From Heterobilharzia americana (taxonomy: Eukaryota; Platyhelminthes; Trematoda; Strigeidida; Schistosomatidae), in assembly GCA_944470555.2 (NCBI GenBank), contig OX104130.1:71987160-72051159 (forward strand): DNA of 64,000 nt. The letters run 5' to 3'. Within the stretch, counting starts at the first letter, position 1. Every line of letters begins with the position of its first letter. Under the pieces are notes generated by a model. That model was given only the letters and a program-made list of their open reading frames with translations. It was not told the origin of the DNA and searched no databases. The position numbers and the translations under genes are program-made. Positions 22,744 through 35,640 of the stretch are shown one piece after another.

Positions 22744-25700
22744 ATGCATAACAACAAAGAAAACAGAAAATTAAAGAAGTATAAAATCTTATTCTCTTCA
22801 TTCTATTCACTCTTTGTTGAATACATAAGGGGAAAGTTTAACAAAGATAAAAGTAAAATTTAGTGGAATGAGAACAAATATTTCGATACTCAACTTGGTT
22901 TTTGCGTTTTTCATTAGAATAACCAGATAAGACTATTAATTATGCAATAATATTGATGAGGTAACTGTTTTGATAATGACTTGAGTGGAAGTATCTCTAG
23001 TCAACAAAGGAGAAGAAATTGACAGCATTGAACGATCGTTATCATTATTATTATTGTTTGAAATAATACAATGTTACGGCTAGGTAAAGATGATTATCAG
23101 TCTCCTCTTCCCATTCAGTAATTTTCTACGACACAACCATCTGTCTACCTTCCTGTCTCTCCCACTTCGTGTGTGTGTATGTGCGTACGTATTCTTGAAG
23201 AAGAATCATAAAACATTCCTGAGGTAACAAAGACTCAAATTAAGGTAAACGACTGTTAAGAAACTCCTATAGAATTCAGTGTGGGTCATTCCATTTTTTG
23301 TCATTATCTCATGTAAAAATATTCAAAACAAAAAAGTATGATGATAAGGTTATATAAGTGATCATAATCATACTTAGGTATTGAGACTATCTTCCTATCG
23401 TATTCCATAAGAACATCAAAATGAGTGATTAAATTTGAAAGGCCAACCAAATGAATAAGATAACATATAAAGACTTGTACTAAAGTGAACTATTCTAAGT
23501 TTTGATTACTATCAGCAGAAGAGAAACAGAAAATCATTGTCATAACTAGTAAACTCGACCTAGACACAGATATCAGCCAGTAGCGGAGAAACAAAGGTGT
23601 AGTAATAGAGTTATCTAAACTTGGTAAATATAGAATTAGTGCCTGCGGTGCGTTATTACTGATGAAGATTCGTGCACCCTTAGGTTTGTAATGCATGTCA
23701 TAAATAGGAATCCCGCCAGAATAAATGTACTTTGCTGTGTAACTAAGACTTATAGGGATTGCATGAGTTGACACAATTTCACAGTCTAGTTACCTTTTTC
23801 TAAACCTCATGGTAATTGTTTAGGTATCCAGAACCGACGTAGGTGGTTACTCCACCTGTATGATAGAAATTGTAGTCTGCTTAGTTAATAAAAAGCTCTC
23901 TACCTCACCTATCAGTTTACTTATGGATTTATTGCTCGGTAGATACAGCGCGTACGAATATCAGTCGTTTACCGACTGTAAACCTATGTTTCCGGCTTTC
24001 TGAGTTACTTAACTTCATCCGCCTCACGCTAAGGCTGTAGGACAACACTGTGTGTACTTCTGCTCAGTATTCCCATTCACTAAGTGGCACTGAGATGCCT
24101 CATAAACTCCATAGATTACTCAGGTCAGGAAATCTCAGTCGAACATATAAGTAACTGAAGCCAAGGTCGACTATTAGAGCAGCATGGGACCTGGAATATT
24201 TGTAGATCATTTTATATGAAAAAAAACTGTTTGGTGAGTTGAAAAACTGAGATGATTTACTTCGTAGCATGATCGTTATTTAGTGTCATTGTTTAATCGC
24301 TTTGACTGTAACACATCAATAAAGTAATATAATAAATAAGGCTTTCAAGTCATCGTCTAGGAACTTCCGGTCTAGTTGACGCCGTTAGTTACAGATGCTG
24401 TATAGGTAAACAGTCACATTATCACAAGTTACTTGAAGTTAACGGTAACAAACGTTCAAGTAGTAACCGCTACTTAGACATTAGTGTGGTCAGCTTTTGA
24501 GCTCGAAGCTTGCAAGTTCCGCATTGTAGGAAGGTATTACAGATCACCTGTCTATGGCCTCATAAAACCAACTGAATCGGCTGTTTTCACGGGACTTTTA
24601 TATAAACAGTATTGTGATTGGGATAATAGTTATCTCTGGCTAGTTGACTGAAAATCAACTTACTAAGACGTTTACTAGTTTGTTTACAGTTTTATGCCTA
24701 CAAGGTATTTATATTATATGCTAATGATGGATAGCAGCTAGCAGTGGAATTCGGGGCGGACATTTCGTCCTATTTGGGACTCATTAGCTGGATGTTCTTG
24801 CCTCCTAGTGAGTGTTGTTGTTCCCACTGAGACTCGAACTCGAGACCGATCGCTAGCTACTATCCATCATTATTATATCATTAAAACAGTGGCAATATCG
24901 AAGCATCTGCGCAGTAACCTATATGTTAATAGAGACGGATCACTTTGGTCCACTGAACAACAGGTAATACAAACAACAATATTATTTAGACTGTGGCTTA
25001 TCTTCATAAAGTAACTTGATGAAATTAACTCTCTGGATAGTTGTAGTAGCTGCTGTTTTCGTTATATTAAAGAATGTATATACTGTGACACAAAATTTAA
25101 CATTTTCGGTTCGATAACGCATCGTACAAGGTGTAATATTAATACTTAACTTACACAAAGTATCCTCATTATAAAGGAATTCCTTATTAGTAATCACCAA
25201 ATGAAAACTCCAATCAATGTAAACCCCTCATATTTGTAAATCTTTTGATATAGTTAACAAATGAATAATTTTCTGGAATTCTAATCACGAGTTTTACCAT
25301 GCTACTATATAAAAAATGAATAATTATCAGTTATGATTCCAACCCATTGCTGCAGAACAATTCATATTATGACCAAGTAAACATGAAACCAGTCACTTTG
25401 AGAGAGTTACATCATAACTAACATGTATCACAATCGATACCTTACTTAGTTGCTTATCATAATGATAATAATAGTAGTCACTTTATTCCACTGCTAGCAA
25501 TGATATATTCCAAAAAAATTATATATGTATACATATAATCTGTTACAATATTTCGAATAGTGTTATTATAAAAATTTAGGTAATGTAAAGAATATTAATA
25601 ACGCAGAAATTTCACACTGTTAATTAAATTATTGTTACAAAGTTGATATGTGAGTTCTATTCTAACAAAAAAAGTGCCTGCTAGGAAAAATACCGCCGAA

Positions 25701-26229
25701 TGCTTGTACTTAGCTTTACGAGAGTACAGTGTGATATAATTTCTTCTTGTCCTTCCTTAGCAGATAAAAGGAGATAGCTTGGAATAAAGTAGATGCTCAG
25801 TGTCAGTTAAAATTACTATGCTTGGTTTCCTGCTAAAATTGAAATGTCTATCAACTCCATTAATCAGTTGGGCCAGAGGAACAGGATTCACTCTACTGAT
25901 GATTTTCCAAGCCCTACGCAATATAACATAGCCTTTTTTCGTAGATCAGGATGATCAACGGGAATAATAGAGAATAATAGGTAAAACTCAGGCATTAAAA
26001 AATTATAAAAGAAGAGGTTGAGTTATGCTAGGGAGTCTCAGTTTTTTTATGTAATTCGTTAAAGCGAAGATTTTCACAAATCAACAATATAAAAACTCTG
26101 CGATGAAGAAAGTATTCGAGATGGAATAACTAATCCACTTCTGTTTTTTGGAGTAAACTAATTATTAAGTACACAGCATGTTACTGTTTATGTATTGAGA
26201 ATCTAATTGCTAGCGTGACTGTCTGCCGA
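22744..26229. other. intergenic, mostly unassigned
   Basis: Between the end of TTC29 and a PLE fragment. It contains a family A element (24722-24975). A 94-codon open frame on the - strand at 23490-23774 has no features I recognise and may be chance. Nothing else is supported. Confidence 0.6.
24722..24975 (-). mobile_element. Smα-like element (family A) with near-intact hammerhead
   Basis: On the - strand, the outer segment (24975-24890), the tRNA-like B box (GAGTTCGAGTCTC, about 24829-24845) and a hammerhead core near 24755-24800: stem II GTCCCAAATAGGAC then GAAA. The first core strand reads CTAATGAG, one base off CTGATGAG. The end motif AATGATGGATAGCAGCTAGC (24723-24743) recurs inverted at 24851-24872, so this copy also carries inverted arms. 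Confidence 0.8.
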
Positions 26230-26900
26230 AGATAACTCTGATCAGATGATGCTACAAAGGAAAAGTGCACCATCATCCGTGGTCTGCTTAGTAGGAACGG
26301 CTACCCGGACAAGTTTGTAACTAAGCATATGAATATTATGGGGGTTAAGAAAAGAACGCCAACAGTTTCTAAGAAGCAAATCTTCTTGAAGCTGAAATTC
26401 AAGAGTGACATTGTAAGTGAGATCATCACACAGCACATAAAAAAGTCTTGTATAAAACCTTTGCAGCCGCTAAATTATGACCCACCTTCTACAACGGCAG
26501 GATTCTAGCTGCAAGAAATAAAGACAAACTGCCTGACTCTGCCACTTCCATGTGCATTTATCAGTTCAACTGCTCCTGTGGAGCTAGTTACATTGGGCAT
26601 ACAATGAGGCAGTTTCATCGTCGAACTTCTGTGCACCACCCAACATGGTTGAGCAAGGGACAAATTGGAACAATAAAGAGCTCCATACTTGCACACCTGG
26701 TTGACACGGGACATCAGGTGGATTCTAGAAAAGCTTTTAAAATCATCCATAAGATTCCAATTAATTTACCACATGGATTACACACAGGGTTACTTCACAT
26801 AGGAGAGGTGGTTGCAATCCACCTGTAAAAACCTAACCTTTGTATTCAAAAGAAGTTTGTTCGACCACTTTCATTACTGTGACCATCAGCGTGATGTAAC
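26230..26900 (+). mobile_element. Penelope-like element fragment (RT tail and GIY-YIG endonuclease)
   Basis: About 26266-26505 codes the region after the reverse transcriptase (LLSRNGYPDKF, KFKSDIVSEIITQHI). About 26550-26826 is an open frame with a GIY-YIG-type domain: FNCSCGASYIGHTMRQFHRR, HPTWLSKGQ, SSILAHLVDTGHQ. PLE proteins pair a reverse transcriptase with this endonuclease. A stop and a frame change separate the two segments and the main RT domain is missing, so the element is dead. Confidence 0.85.
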
Positions 26901-27439
26901 TTCTAGGATTACTTTGTATACCTCTTTCCCTTCTTGTTTCTATCAATATTCATTTGTTTGCTCCTTGTTACGTAATCGGTAATTGTGAATGACTGGAAAC
27001 TCATCAAAAATCGTTCCATTTACCAAAGAATAGCTTGCTTCATATTTCCAAAACATCACCATGTGATTGGTAATTTGAGTAAGTTGTAAAACCGTATATT
27101 AGTATAGAGACCAAGATGAAGACCTAATTGAAAAGGAATATAATTTTCTAAATGGGAATATTCAATGTACTAAATATTTTCTATCTGTTTTTATATGTAT
27201 TTATGCTTATTTCATTTTGCTGTGTATATGTATACACTGTTTCCGTCCAACTGATACCATTTGATGTGCTGAAAATTCTGTAGAGTATTCCTGAAGTACC
27301 TTTTAGAATAAAGCCATTGTTATTATTCAAGTAGTGGCAGCATGTAAAGTACTTCTTCCATGTTTGTAAGCAAAGTGTTTCGGATTTTTAAAAACCTTTA
27401 GTTAAGGTTCATGTACAAGGAGAAGTAATTTCTTCGTTC

Positions 27440-28960
27440 TCTTCAAAAAAGGGGAAGTTATAGTGATGAGTCAAACTTAACATGTGGTCCAGAAGATGGC
27501 TTAGGCACAAGTACAACTTTGATCTTCTTCTAAGTAGCAGGTATCGCGTTTTTAGAAAACAATACATTGAAAATATCTGTAAGAGGGTGACATAGATCTG
27601 CTCACTCTCTAAATATAATACTCAAAACACCATCAGGACCTAGGCTTTGGGATGGATTCAAGGATTTAAGACATTTTAATATTTTTATTGAAACGAGGAA
27701 TGCAGCTAACCATTTGACTATGGACACTAGGTAGGATGAATTCAGCTTGCTGATGCATAAATGACTTAGTTAACGTGCCTGCATCCAAAAAAGCTTGTTT
27801 TTTTGTTTTCTACCAGTAAACTTTGTAAATAATTTCCACTTGTTGAAAGAGTTCTTACACGAGAGAAACTTCTGGTTGTACACAGTATTTAGACGTCGTA
27901 TTTCAGATTTAATCAGGCAGTTAAGTCTTTTAACGTCAGGATAATCTCTTGTCTTATAAAACCTTTCCTTTCCTCTTCGGAGCCTTTTGAGATGAATGGA
28001 GGAAAGTTTGTAGAATTTCATGTAGATTGTTTCAGCAATGCAGCATATGTCGAGACAGAAACTGACATAGCTTGTGATATTGGTGATAGTGTTGTCTTAA
28101 ACTTCATCAGCAATATATCCCAGTCTGCTTTTTTAAGCATGCTTCTTAAACGTAGTATATTCGCCTGTGAATAGGATCTGTACTAGATTTTCTTGGAAAG
28201 ATATCCGAAAGCCTTCTTGTGTAATTTAACATACACTTAAGGCAAAACACATATAACGCAGTGATGATAACCCAATAACGTAGCGCGTTTACGGGCTTCA
28301 TATAGGCCGCAGTCGTTTGCAAATACTAAATCTAGTGTGCTGTCAAGACAAGTAGAAAAGCTAACCATATTTTGATGACTCAGGGATACAAGGAAAATTC
28401 AGTTACATGAATTACAATCTCCACAGACGTTAGACAAACAGTTGCCTAGAACTGGAGTAGCAAATTCAGTGAGTTCATCAGCGAAAGTTGACAAATCTAG
28501 GGGACTGCAGTCAGGTTTCACATAGATGTTTGTTATATATATGTGTTTGTGCTTATTTAGATGTTTAGGACGACAGCTTTTTGTAAAGGATTCATTGAGA
28601 AGAAAAGTTTCTTCTTTGAATTGTCTTATAGAAAAGTAAAAGTTGAATGCCAACAAAAGAGCGAATGTGAAATTTTCAGTCGTCCATAGGATGCATATAA
28701 TTTGTAAACGGTCCTAAAAATAGTTGAACAACAAAAAATATAACAGTTGGTAACACCATAGTAATCTGAGTTTGACTGACAAAGTTGCACACCATACCAG
28801 GTGAGGAGTAAGCAAATAAATCCGGAAACATAAGTGTTTTATATTTTTTAGAACAGAAGCATCCCAGAGGATATACCACGATTTCCTGGAATGTAGGAAA
28901 ATCATGCTGAAAACTGCATCTTGAATTATTTTTCAACTTTTATCTAGTGAATAGCATCGA
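27440..28960 (-). mobile_element. CR1/Jockey-type LINE fragment, decayed
   Basis: Read on the - strand from 28960 downward: endonuclease remains (28936-28676), a segment with YITNIYVKPDCSPLD and GDCNSCN (28656-28399), a linker typical of these elements (LKRLRRGKERFYKTRDYPDV and SEIRRLNTVYN, 28021-27770), then the start of the reverse transcriptase (LNPSQSLGPDGVLSIIF near 27660-27600, ending around KIKVVLVPKPSSGP near 27500). Frames are broken and the RT catalytic part is missing. It differs from the SR2-like family. Confidence 0.75.
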
Positions 28961-30389
28961 GATAAAGCTTAAGGCGATATCAAGACAGAAGCTTAAAGAG
29001 CCTATATTCCAACAGAGACGGATAAACTTGGTTCACCATAATAATCAGCAAGAAATGAAAAGCATCAGTAAATAAAAAATTAAAAGGTAAAAAAATTAGG
29101 AAAGTAGTATCTGAATCAAACAAAGAGATGGGAATGGAGCAAATTAGGAAAATAAGTATTAAAATAAGTAAATATTAACAGGAAAATTTCGTTTCAGTTT
29201 GAAGGTTCGTAGAGATTGGTTGATTTCAAGGTGGTTTTCATCAAGGACTGAAGTAAATCAACCCATATAAACGTACAGACTGAATTTTTGTTCGGTTCTC
29301 ATTAGTGACATGCTACCAGGTGAGAGTTTTCAAAGTTCTAATGAGAATTCATGACTTTTGTGACCAACCAGTCGGATGTGAAGGTGAATACTCACCCATA
29401 GCGTTGGACGATGGGCACGCTATATAGCAAATTGACAGAAATTAGAAAATGTATACCAATGGATGCCAACTTAGTGCCTGAATAGTGACTCGTTCGGTGT
29501 GAGACTGAGGGTCCTACGTTGGGTTCCTACACCGGTCTTGAATGCCTATCACTGTGGTGTTTCATACTGGGATGAAACAGCAAGGCGTCTAGTGCTGTCA
29601 AGTCTTCGGTAGTTCTCCAAAAGGTGTCAGTTCACAATGAAAACAAGCCAGAAGGAATCAGTTTTACCTAAAGTAGAAATTAAATTGATAGCAGAAATAG
29701 CAAAGCGACCGTTTGAACTTGCCTTGGATAAGTTACCAATATGGATTCAGCAGTAATTGAGGGAGCGAAACCGTAAGACAGTCATAGTGTGCTTAACTTA
29801 TTGTTGTCTAGACACATATGATACATGTATGATTTTTCGTTTGGTCGTCATATCTAACGCTTTTCTCATTGGTTATCGTTGTTCCGTGACTTTAACCAAC
29901 ACTGCAGTTTGATTGGTTATCATTTAACTACAGTTGAGTCTATGCTACCTCACCTATATAAGTTTACATACAATTATTTAATACTGTGTGACTGTGAATT
30001 GTCTGATTAACTATTTGATGGGCTGGTTATACGACTGCATTTTGAGACTGACTGAAATATTCCTAATGCGAGTGAAATCCTTCGAGTGAATACTGAATGC
30101 AGAAGTAATTAATTCGATATTCAGTTGTAAGGATATCCCACAGACAAACTGAAAAGTAATGGTGATGAAGATAAAAAACTTTACTTTTATAATTTTCAGT
30201 CTGCCCATATAGGCCCATTGTATAATTTCGCATGGCTTTACAAAATCACAACAATTCAGATACATAAATGTGAGGAAAATTTCAAAATATGCACAGTGAC
30301 ATACTTATTTCATCTCAGTTATACATATAGAAGGGTTCAATAAAATTTCTGCATCAGGTTAACCAAACCTGTCGGTAACTGTACTTACC
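28961..30389. other. intergenic, possible LTR-like promoter region
   Basis: No gene is seen. Bases 29780-30010 look promoter-like (CTATATAAG near 29956, preceded by ATTGGTTATC repeats) and could be part of an LTR, but no partner LTR or gag/pol sequence was found. Confidence 0.3.
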
Positions 30390-30840
30390 TCAAGATTATA
30401 GTTCTATATGGTTCAGAGACTTGGCGCATCACGAAGAGCATTTCCAACAAACTACAGATATTCATCAACAACTGCCTACGCTCGTTGCTGAAGCTCAGAT
30501 GGCCAGAAAGAATCAGCAACAAGGAACTCCGGCAACCAACCAAACAAGAAGCTATCGCTCAACAAATATGCAGAACAAAGTGGAGATGGGTTGGGATGCA
30601 CTGAGAAGACTATTAGGGGACACCACGTGTCAGGCCAGGCCGTCGAGTGGAATTCAAAAGGGGAACAACGAGTTGGGCGTCGGTGCCAAGGGTGACATGG
30701 AGGAAATGGTGTGAGGAAGAAATGAAAGCTTGTGGGCAGTCGTGGAGCCAGGTTGAAAAGACTGAGTGAAGAAAGTGAAATGGTGACGTGCTACTGAAGC
30801 CTTATGTTCAACTAGGAACCCAAGGGATAAATAATACTAT
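30390..30840 (+). mobile_element. SR2-like fragment, 5'-truncated
   Basis: Matches the last ~430 bases of the intact element, from about 62745 onward (GGTTCAGAGACTTGGCGC) to the end (CTAGGAACCCAAGGGATAAA, then ATAATA). Frame broken. Confidence 0.85.
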
Positions 30841-31267
30841 GTAATAAGTAAGTTATCATGGACTAAAATATCACTTATACCCATTTTAAAAGTAGGGAGT
30901 TTAAAACTCTAGTTCACCTTTCTCAGTTTCGATGAAGTCTTCATCCACTTTACTGGCCATGGTGTATCTTTTAGAAGGCATTAACTTTGCAGTTACAAAC
31001 GCTGTGCTGAGTGGTGATTTCAGATACTAGTTACTTTTATCAGAAATATGTTAATTTTTTTGAAATCCAGTCACACATTATTAAACTTTATTTGATGATT
31101 ATTCATTGCTGTTCTTGTGAAGGTGCAACTTCCAGAATTATCATATCTCTTGGGTAGCTACTTTCTTGAAATCATTTCCCAATCATAGGAATCTACTAGA
31201 CTCTATGGAAGCTGATCTTTATTTTAATGTTACAACAACATTAAAACTATACCCGTCGCATAAAAAG

Positions 31268-31450
31268 TGGTTAACGTGGCTCGGTGGTCTAGTGAATAAC
31301 ACTAAGGGGTTTAAGGCGAATGGTCTCAAGTTCGAGTCCAAGTGGGAACAACATAATTAACTACGAGCTAGGTATATCCAACTGACGAGTCTCAAACGGG
31401 ACGGAATGTGCGTCTTTGATTCCACTGATAGCCACTGTCCATCACTACTA
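31268..31450 (+). mobile_element. Smα-like element (family A), + strand
   Basis: tRNA-like head (GTGGCTCGGTGGTCTAGTG at about 31275, CAAGTTCGAGTCC at about 31330), then a hammerhead core near 31380-31425: CTGACGAG, stem II GTCTC/GGGAC, but GGAA in place of GAAA. It ends with TAGCCACTGTCCATCA. One core substitution should weaken or abolish cleavage. Confidence 0.75.
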
Positions 31451-34269
31451 GATTTACTTTTGGCATGAATATGATATTTTGACGAGCTTTTTGAAGTATT
31501 AGTCTTAAAATGACATGAATTATACAACTGCAAGTAATGAAATTATCATCAGAATACCGATACTCATAAATCTCGCTGTTGACTACAAAATTACGAAACC
31601 TGCTGTAATTCAGAACTTCCCGTTGACCAATGTACTATGTCTTATTCACTTGAGAACTTTCAAGCATCCTAAAATTTACTATTTTTCATTATTTATTCTT
31701 AAATCACTGGTGTATAGCCGAAGAGAAGTTGGTTAAGCGCATTAGGTCATAGCTCTCAATCACTTTAATTTGTTGTTGACATACCAGATAATCGTTTATC
31801 CTAGTCTCCCTGTATCTTAGAGTTGTAGCCAGTCTTTTAAAGATTTCAGCCTTAGTCTTCTATGACGCTTTTTTCATCGGTCATCCATAAGTGATGTTAT
31901 TTTTTTCCTTCTTTTTACTTTACTAACGGCCAATAGCCATAGTTATGGAATTAACAAACATATGACATCCACTTCATAACCCTAAACTCTATACAGTGGT
32001 GTTCTTGATGTGACTAAATAATACCAGTTTGGGAGATTCCTCCTAACTGATACATTGCAAATTAAGAGCTGTCGTTATTCACCCACAACACTAAAACATG
32101 ACAATGAATACTGATCACTGAAATACTATACCCATACCACTGAAAAACACAGTAGACAAGGGTTACTTTACGGGAAAACCGAAAACTAACTGAAGACATA
32201 GCTGTTCATATATTTATTTTTATTGGGCAATTAACTGTCAAGTTTAATGTAGAAAAATTGTCTTCCTAAACACTGTTTAATAATGGACTAAAAAATGTCA
32301 TTTCCACAATCTATAACCGGAGTTAATGATGGACTGAAGAGACCTTTTACCAAGATCAAAGATAAATATTTGAACCAGGTTTTACAAGGATGACATTTAA
32401 CAACCAACTATCTTTCTGTTCTGGTTCTAACAGTACTCCGCTGGAAAACGCCTATTTGTTCCTTTCAGAAAGAATGAAAGTGGTTTAAATAACTAAGTAT
32501 ACCTATGTTAAAGTTTTTGATTACTTTGTGTCATTATCATGCCTGTCAACTTAAATTTTGATAGCTGTCTTTCTTGAAGAACAGTAGATTTTTTTCATCG
32601 CTTTCTCGAAACATCAACTAACAGATTTCATAACACGCCTAGATACTAAGACAAATAACTTAACAAACTATGTAGGTACATTGAATAAATAAAACCTGTT
32701 TTGGTTTACCTTTCTATGGCAGATAGTCAACCGCCTAAAATGTGCTTAATTAAACATGTGACACTCTATAACCTACTTAAAGGTTGCAAGGTAATAGTAA
32801 TAATACTTGTAGATTTTTTTATTTGAGTTGTACAGGGCACATGAAAATGCACTACTTTGAGGAAGTTACACTTGTCTGAGAAACATAGTTGGGGGAATTT
32901 GAAGACTTATAACACAATCGAACATCAACATTTCAACTTTAAGTGTAATTTTATTTATACTATTTGAGTAAATATGTTTTTAACGGACTATGGGTATGAT
33001 TTCGGTGCTTTCCGTTCTTTGATAATTATCAAGAAACAGAATTTGCTTACAATTTCAGAGGTTTGGACTATTCAACTTGACCAACCAAACATTTGCATGC
33101 AGAAGGAAATGGCGGTTATCTTGAATCTATCATGGTAGATACTACAAAATAGTGTATTCATTCCTCTTCTTACTGAATCATATTTGTTTTCAGTTATTTG
33201 AAGTGAATTTGGACAAACCTAGGAGGACTACATTTGCCAAATAAAATGGTATCATTTTATTTCACTCATACTCCCCAGCTGCACACAGTCCAAGAGTCAC
33301 CGAGGAAGAGAGAAACCAACCACTCTCTCTTTCTGTATGCAGAGGTCAGGTTGAAAGCGTTTTATAGCAATCGCTTCCATGAAGCCTAGTAATCTAAACA
33401 TTTTCTATACATTTATTATTCTAACTATTAGCTTACTTCTTTTAGCGGACCTATGTAGTGTAATCGTTGTCACTATTATTTACAATACACTTAGTATTCT
33501 TCAGTTTCCTTAAATCTACTGCCTTGCTAAGCCACCTCTTCACTCAATAACTGTCTCATTTACAGTGGTATCATTCAACCTCAAATGCGAAAATTGTAGT
33601 ACTTTAAGAGTCGAACCTGAATGCTTTGTTTGGGGATAATTTCATTCCAGTCCTTTTGTTATGTGTATTATGTTGGGAAATAAATTACTTACTGAATGAC
33701 GTTTAGTATACAAGTTGTTTCTCACAATCACCCCAAGGTATTCTCATAACATTCTGGTTGATTTTGGTACACCTGTGACCTCTGCGACACTTCATGCTTT
33801 CCTAGTTATTTATCTTTTTCTTTCTCTTCAAAGATTTGCAGTCTTGTGTGCTGTAGTTTTTAGTATCTATTTTGCATAGATTTCACCCTGAAATAGTTGC
33901 AAAACAAGTACACCAATTTCTAAGCTCATGTATTGGATTCCCTGTTTCTTTGTGCAAGTGAAAGATATCGAGTAGGGATAAAGAATACACTGTCACTCTT
34001 ATAACATACTTTATTGAAGGTGATTTTTATCTTAAAGTAAGTTTTATTATTGAAACAGTGAGCATAAATTTAAATACGCTTAGGGGCTTGGCTTGATATG
34101 AATATATTTCTAGATGCTTTTTAAACGGGTGAAAAATCTTAAATACCCAGTACTTTAAAGAAACTTAATTCTGATATATGTTGTTAGTCTTTCACTTTAT
34201 GCAAGCAAACAGCTAGAAGTGTAATAAATGTCCACTTATAGCTTGATACTTAATTTGATTCATACATAC
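31451..34269. other. intergenic, unassigned
   Basis: AT-rich sequence with only short open frames. I see nothing that I can name. Confidence 0.6.
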
Positions 34270-35640
34270 ATTTTAAAGTTCATAAGTAAGGTCGTTCACT
34301 AGGTCTTCCTGAGCCATAGCAAGGACAAAGGCTGTGCGAATTTCTTCTGAATACAGAGCTTCGGATTGTTCATTCGAATTCCAATAGCTTCAGCCATATG
34401 TAAAACGTGGGTTTAAACTCCATCGGAAAGGTTCGGTGAAATGCAGTCCATCACTTTGAACGCTTTCGCCTTATCTACTCTGTGACCACGATCAACTAGA
34501 TGAGACAAACTGAGCTTATTATAGATTAAACTTGTGCTTTTCCAAGCCACGAAGGTAAGTATTCGGTAATGCGTTGATTAATTTGCCTAATCGTACGCCC
34601 GATGTAATTCTTTCCAATGGAACAAATATACAGGTAAGTACTGAAGGAAGTGGTGAAACTAGTGTGTGTTTTGTTAAGATTCCATTTCGTTCTAATCCAT
34701 ATCCTGATCAGTGATAATAATCATGTCATCCATGTGTTTATAGTACGATATCTAGCTTGTTGATGCCATCCTTCAATGGTCCGTTCTCTAGTTTGGGCAG
34801 AATAAGTCTGCAAGAATTAGGTCTAATGGCCATCCCGTTGCAATTTCATCCTCTTGTCTATCACATAAATTATTTGAAATATAGCGCACATTCAATGTAC
34901 ATCTAAGAAGTAATTGCTTAAGGTTAGATTCAGAAATTTTAATGTTGGTTTGTTTCTCTACCAAGTATCGACACATGAAATCAATCGTCTCCATGAGCGG
35001 TACTTTGGTGAGTTATATCTGTACATCTACATCCACTTATATTCACCCCTGTCATCCTAGAGATGACATCGAAGATATCCTTCACACTATATTTTACAAC
35101 TAGCTTGTGCAGAGGTCTTGAGATAGGGAAAAACTACTTTGCTATTTTATGATACGGCGAGTTATACATATCTAAAACTGGTCGAAGGGGAAGTTCTGGT
35201 TTTTGGACTTTGAGCAGACCATAAAGCGGTTGTATGCTACATCTTGTAGGCTTCTGTGATTCATACACCGTTGCTGAGATTACACCTTTTTGTTTCAGTT
35301 CCTTAAGACAGTTGATTAGCTGCTTTTTCACTGTTGCATTCAAATCTCTAGAACCACCGATCTTCTGGAACTTAGTTTGATCGCTCGGAAAGGAATTCAT
35401 TTTGTCTGCACAATCTCTTGCCCGACAATACTTACCTGCTTCCTTATTCGGCTTACGCATAACCAGCTTTTAATTCTTCCTTAGCTTCTGAAAGGCTTCC
35501 CGATATTATTTCTTCAACAAGCTGTTTTGTAGAACTCTTATAATTTAATAGTACATCTGATGAATACGATAGTGTTTGTTAATCAAGTTTTTCAAGAACT
35601 CCCTCCCTTAGTTCTAGTGTTATTTCAAGCTATCGATGAT
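34270..35640 (-). mobile_element. Penelope-like element fragment (reverse transcriptase)
   Basis: On the - strand, 35460-35134 codes the start of a PLE reverse transcriptase (NCLKELKQKGVISATVYESQ, LYGLLKVQKPELPLRPVLDM). 34994-34788 codes the palm region (TIDFMCRYLVEKQ, DEIATGWPLDLILADLFCPN, corresponding to the family's MGxPLGxxLAD). Lower down, 34700-34280 corresponds to the C-terminal endonuclease region in broken frames. The catalytic palm shows losses, so it is inactive. Confidence 0.8.

Noticed and set aside
23490..23774. 94-codon open frame on the - strand in the intergenic region
   Set aside because: No motif, no neighbouring exon, no recognised relative. Kept only as a remark in the intergenic entry.
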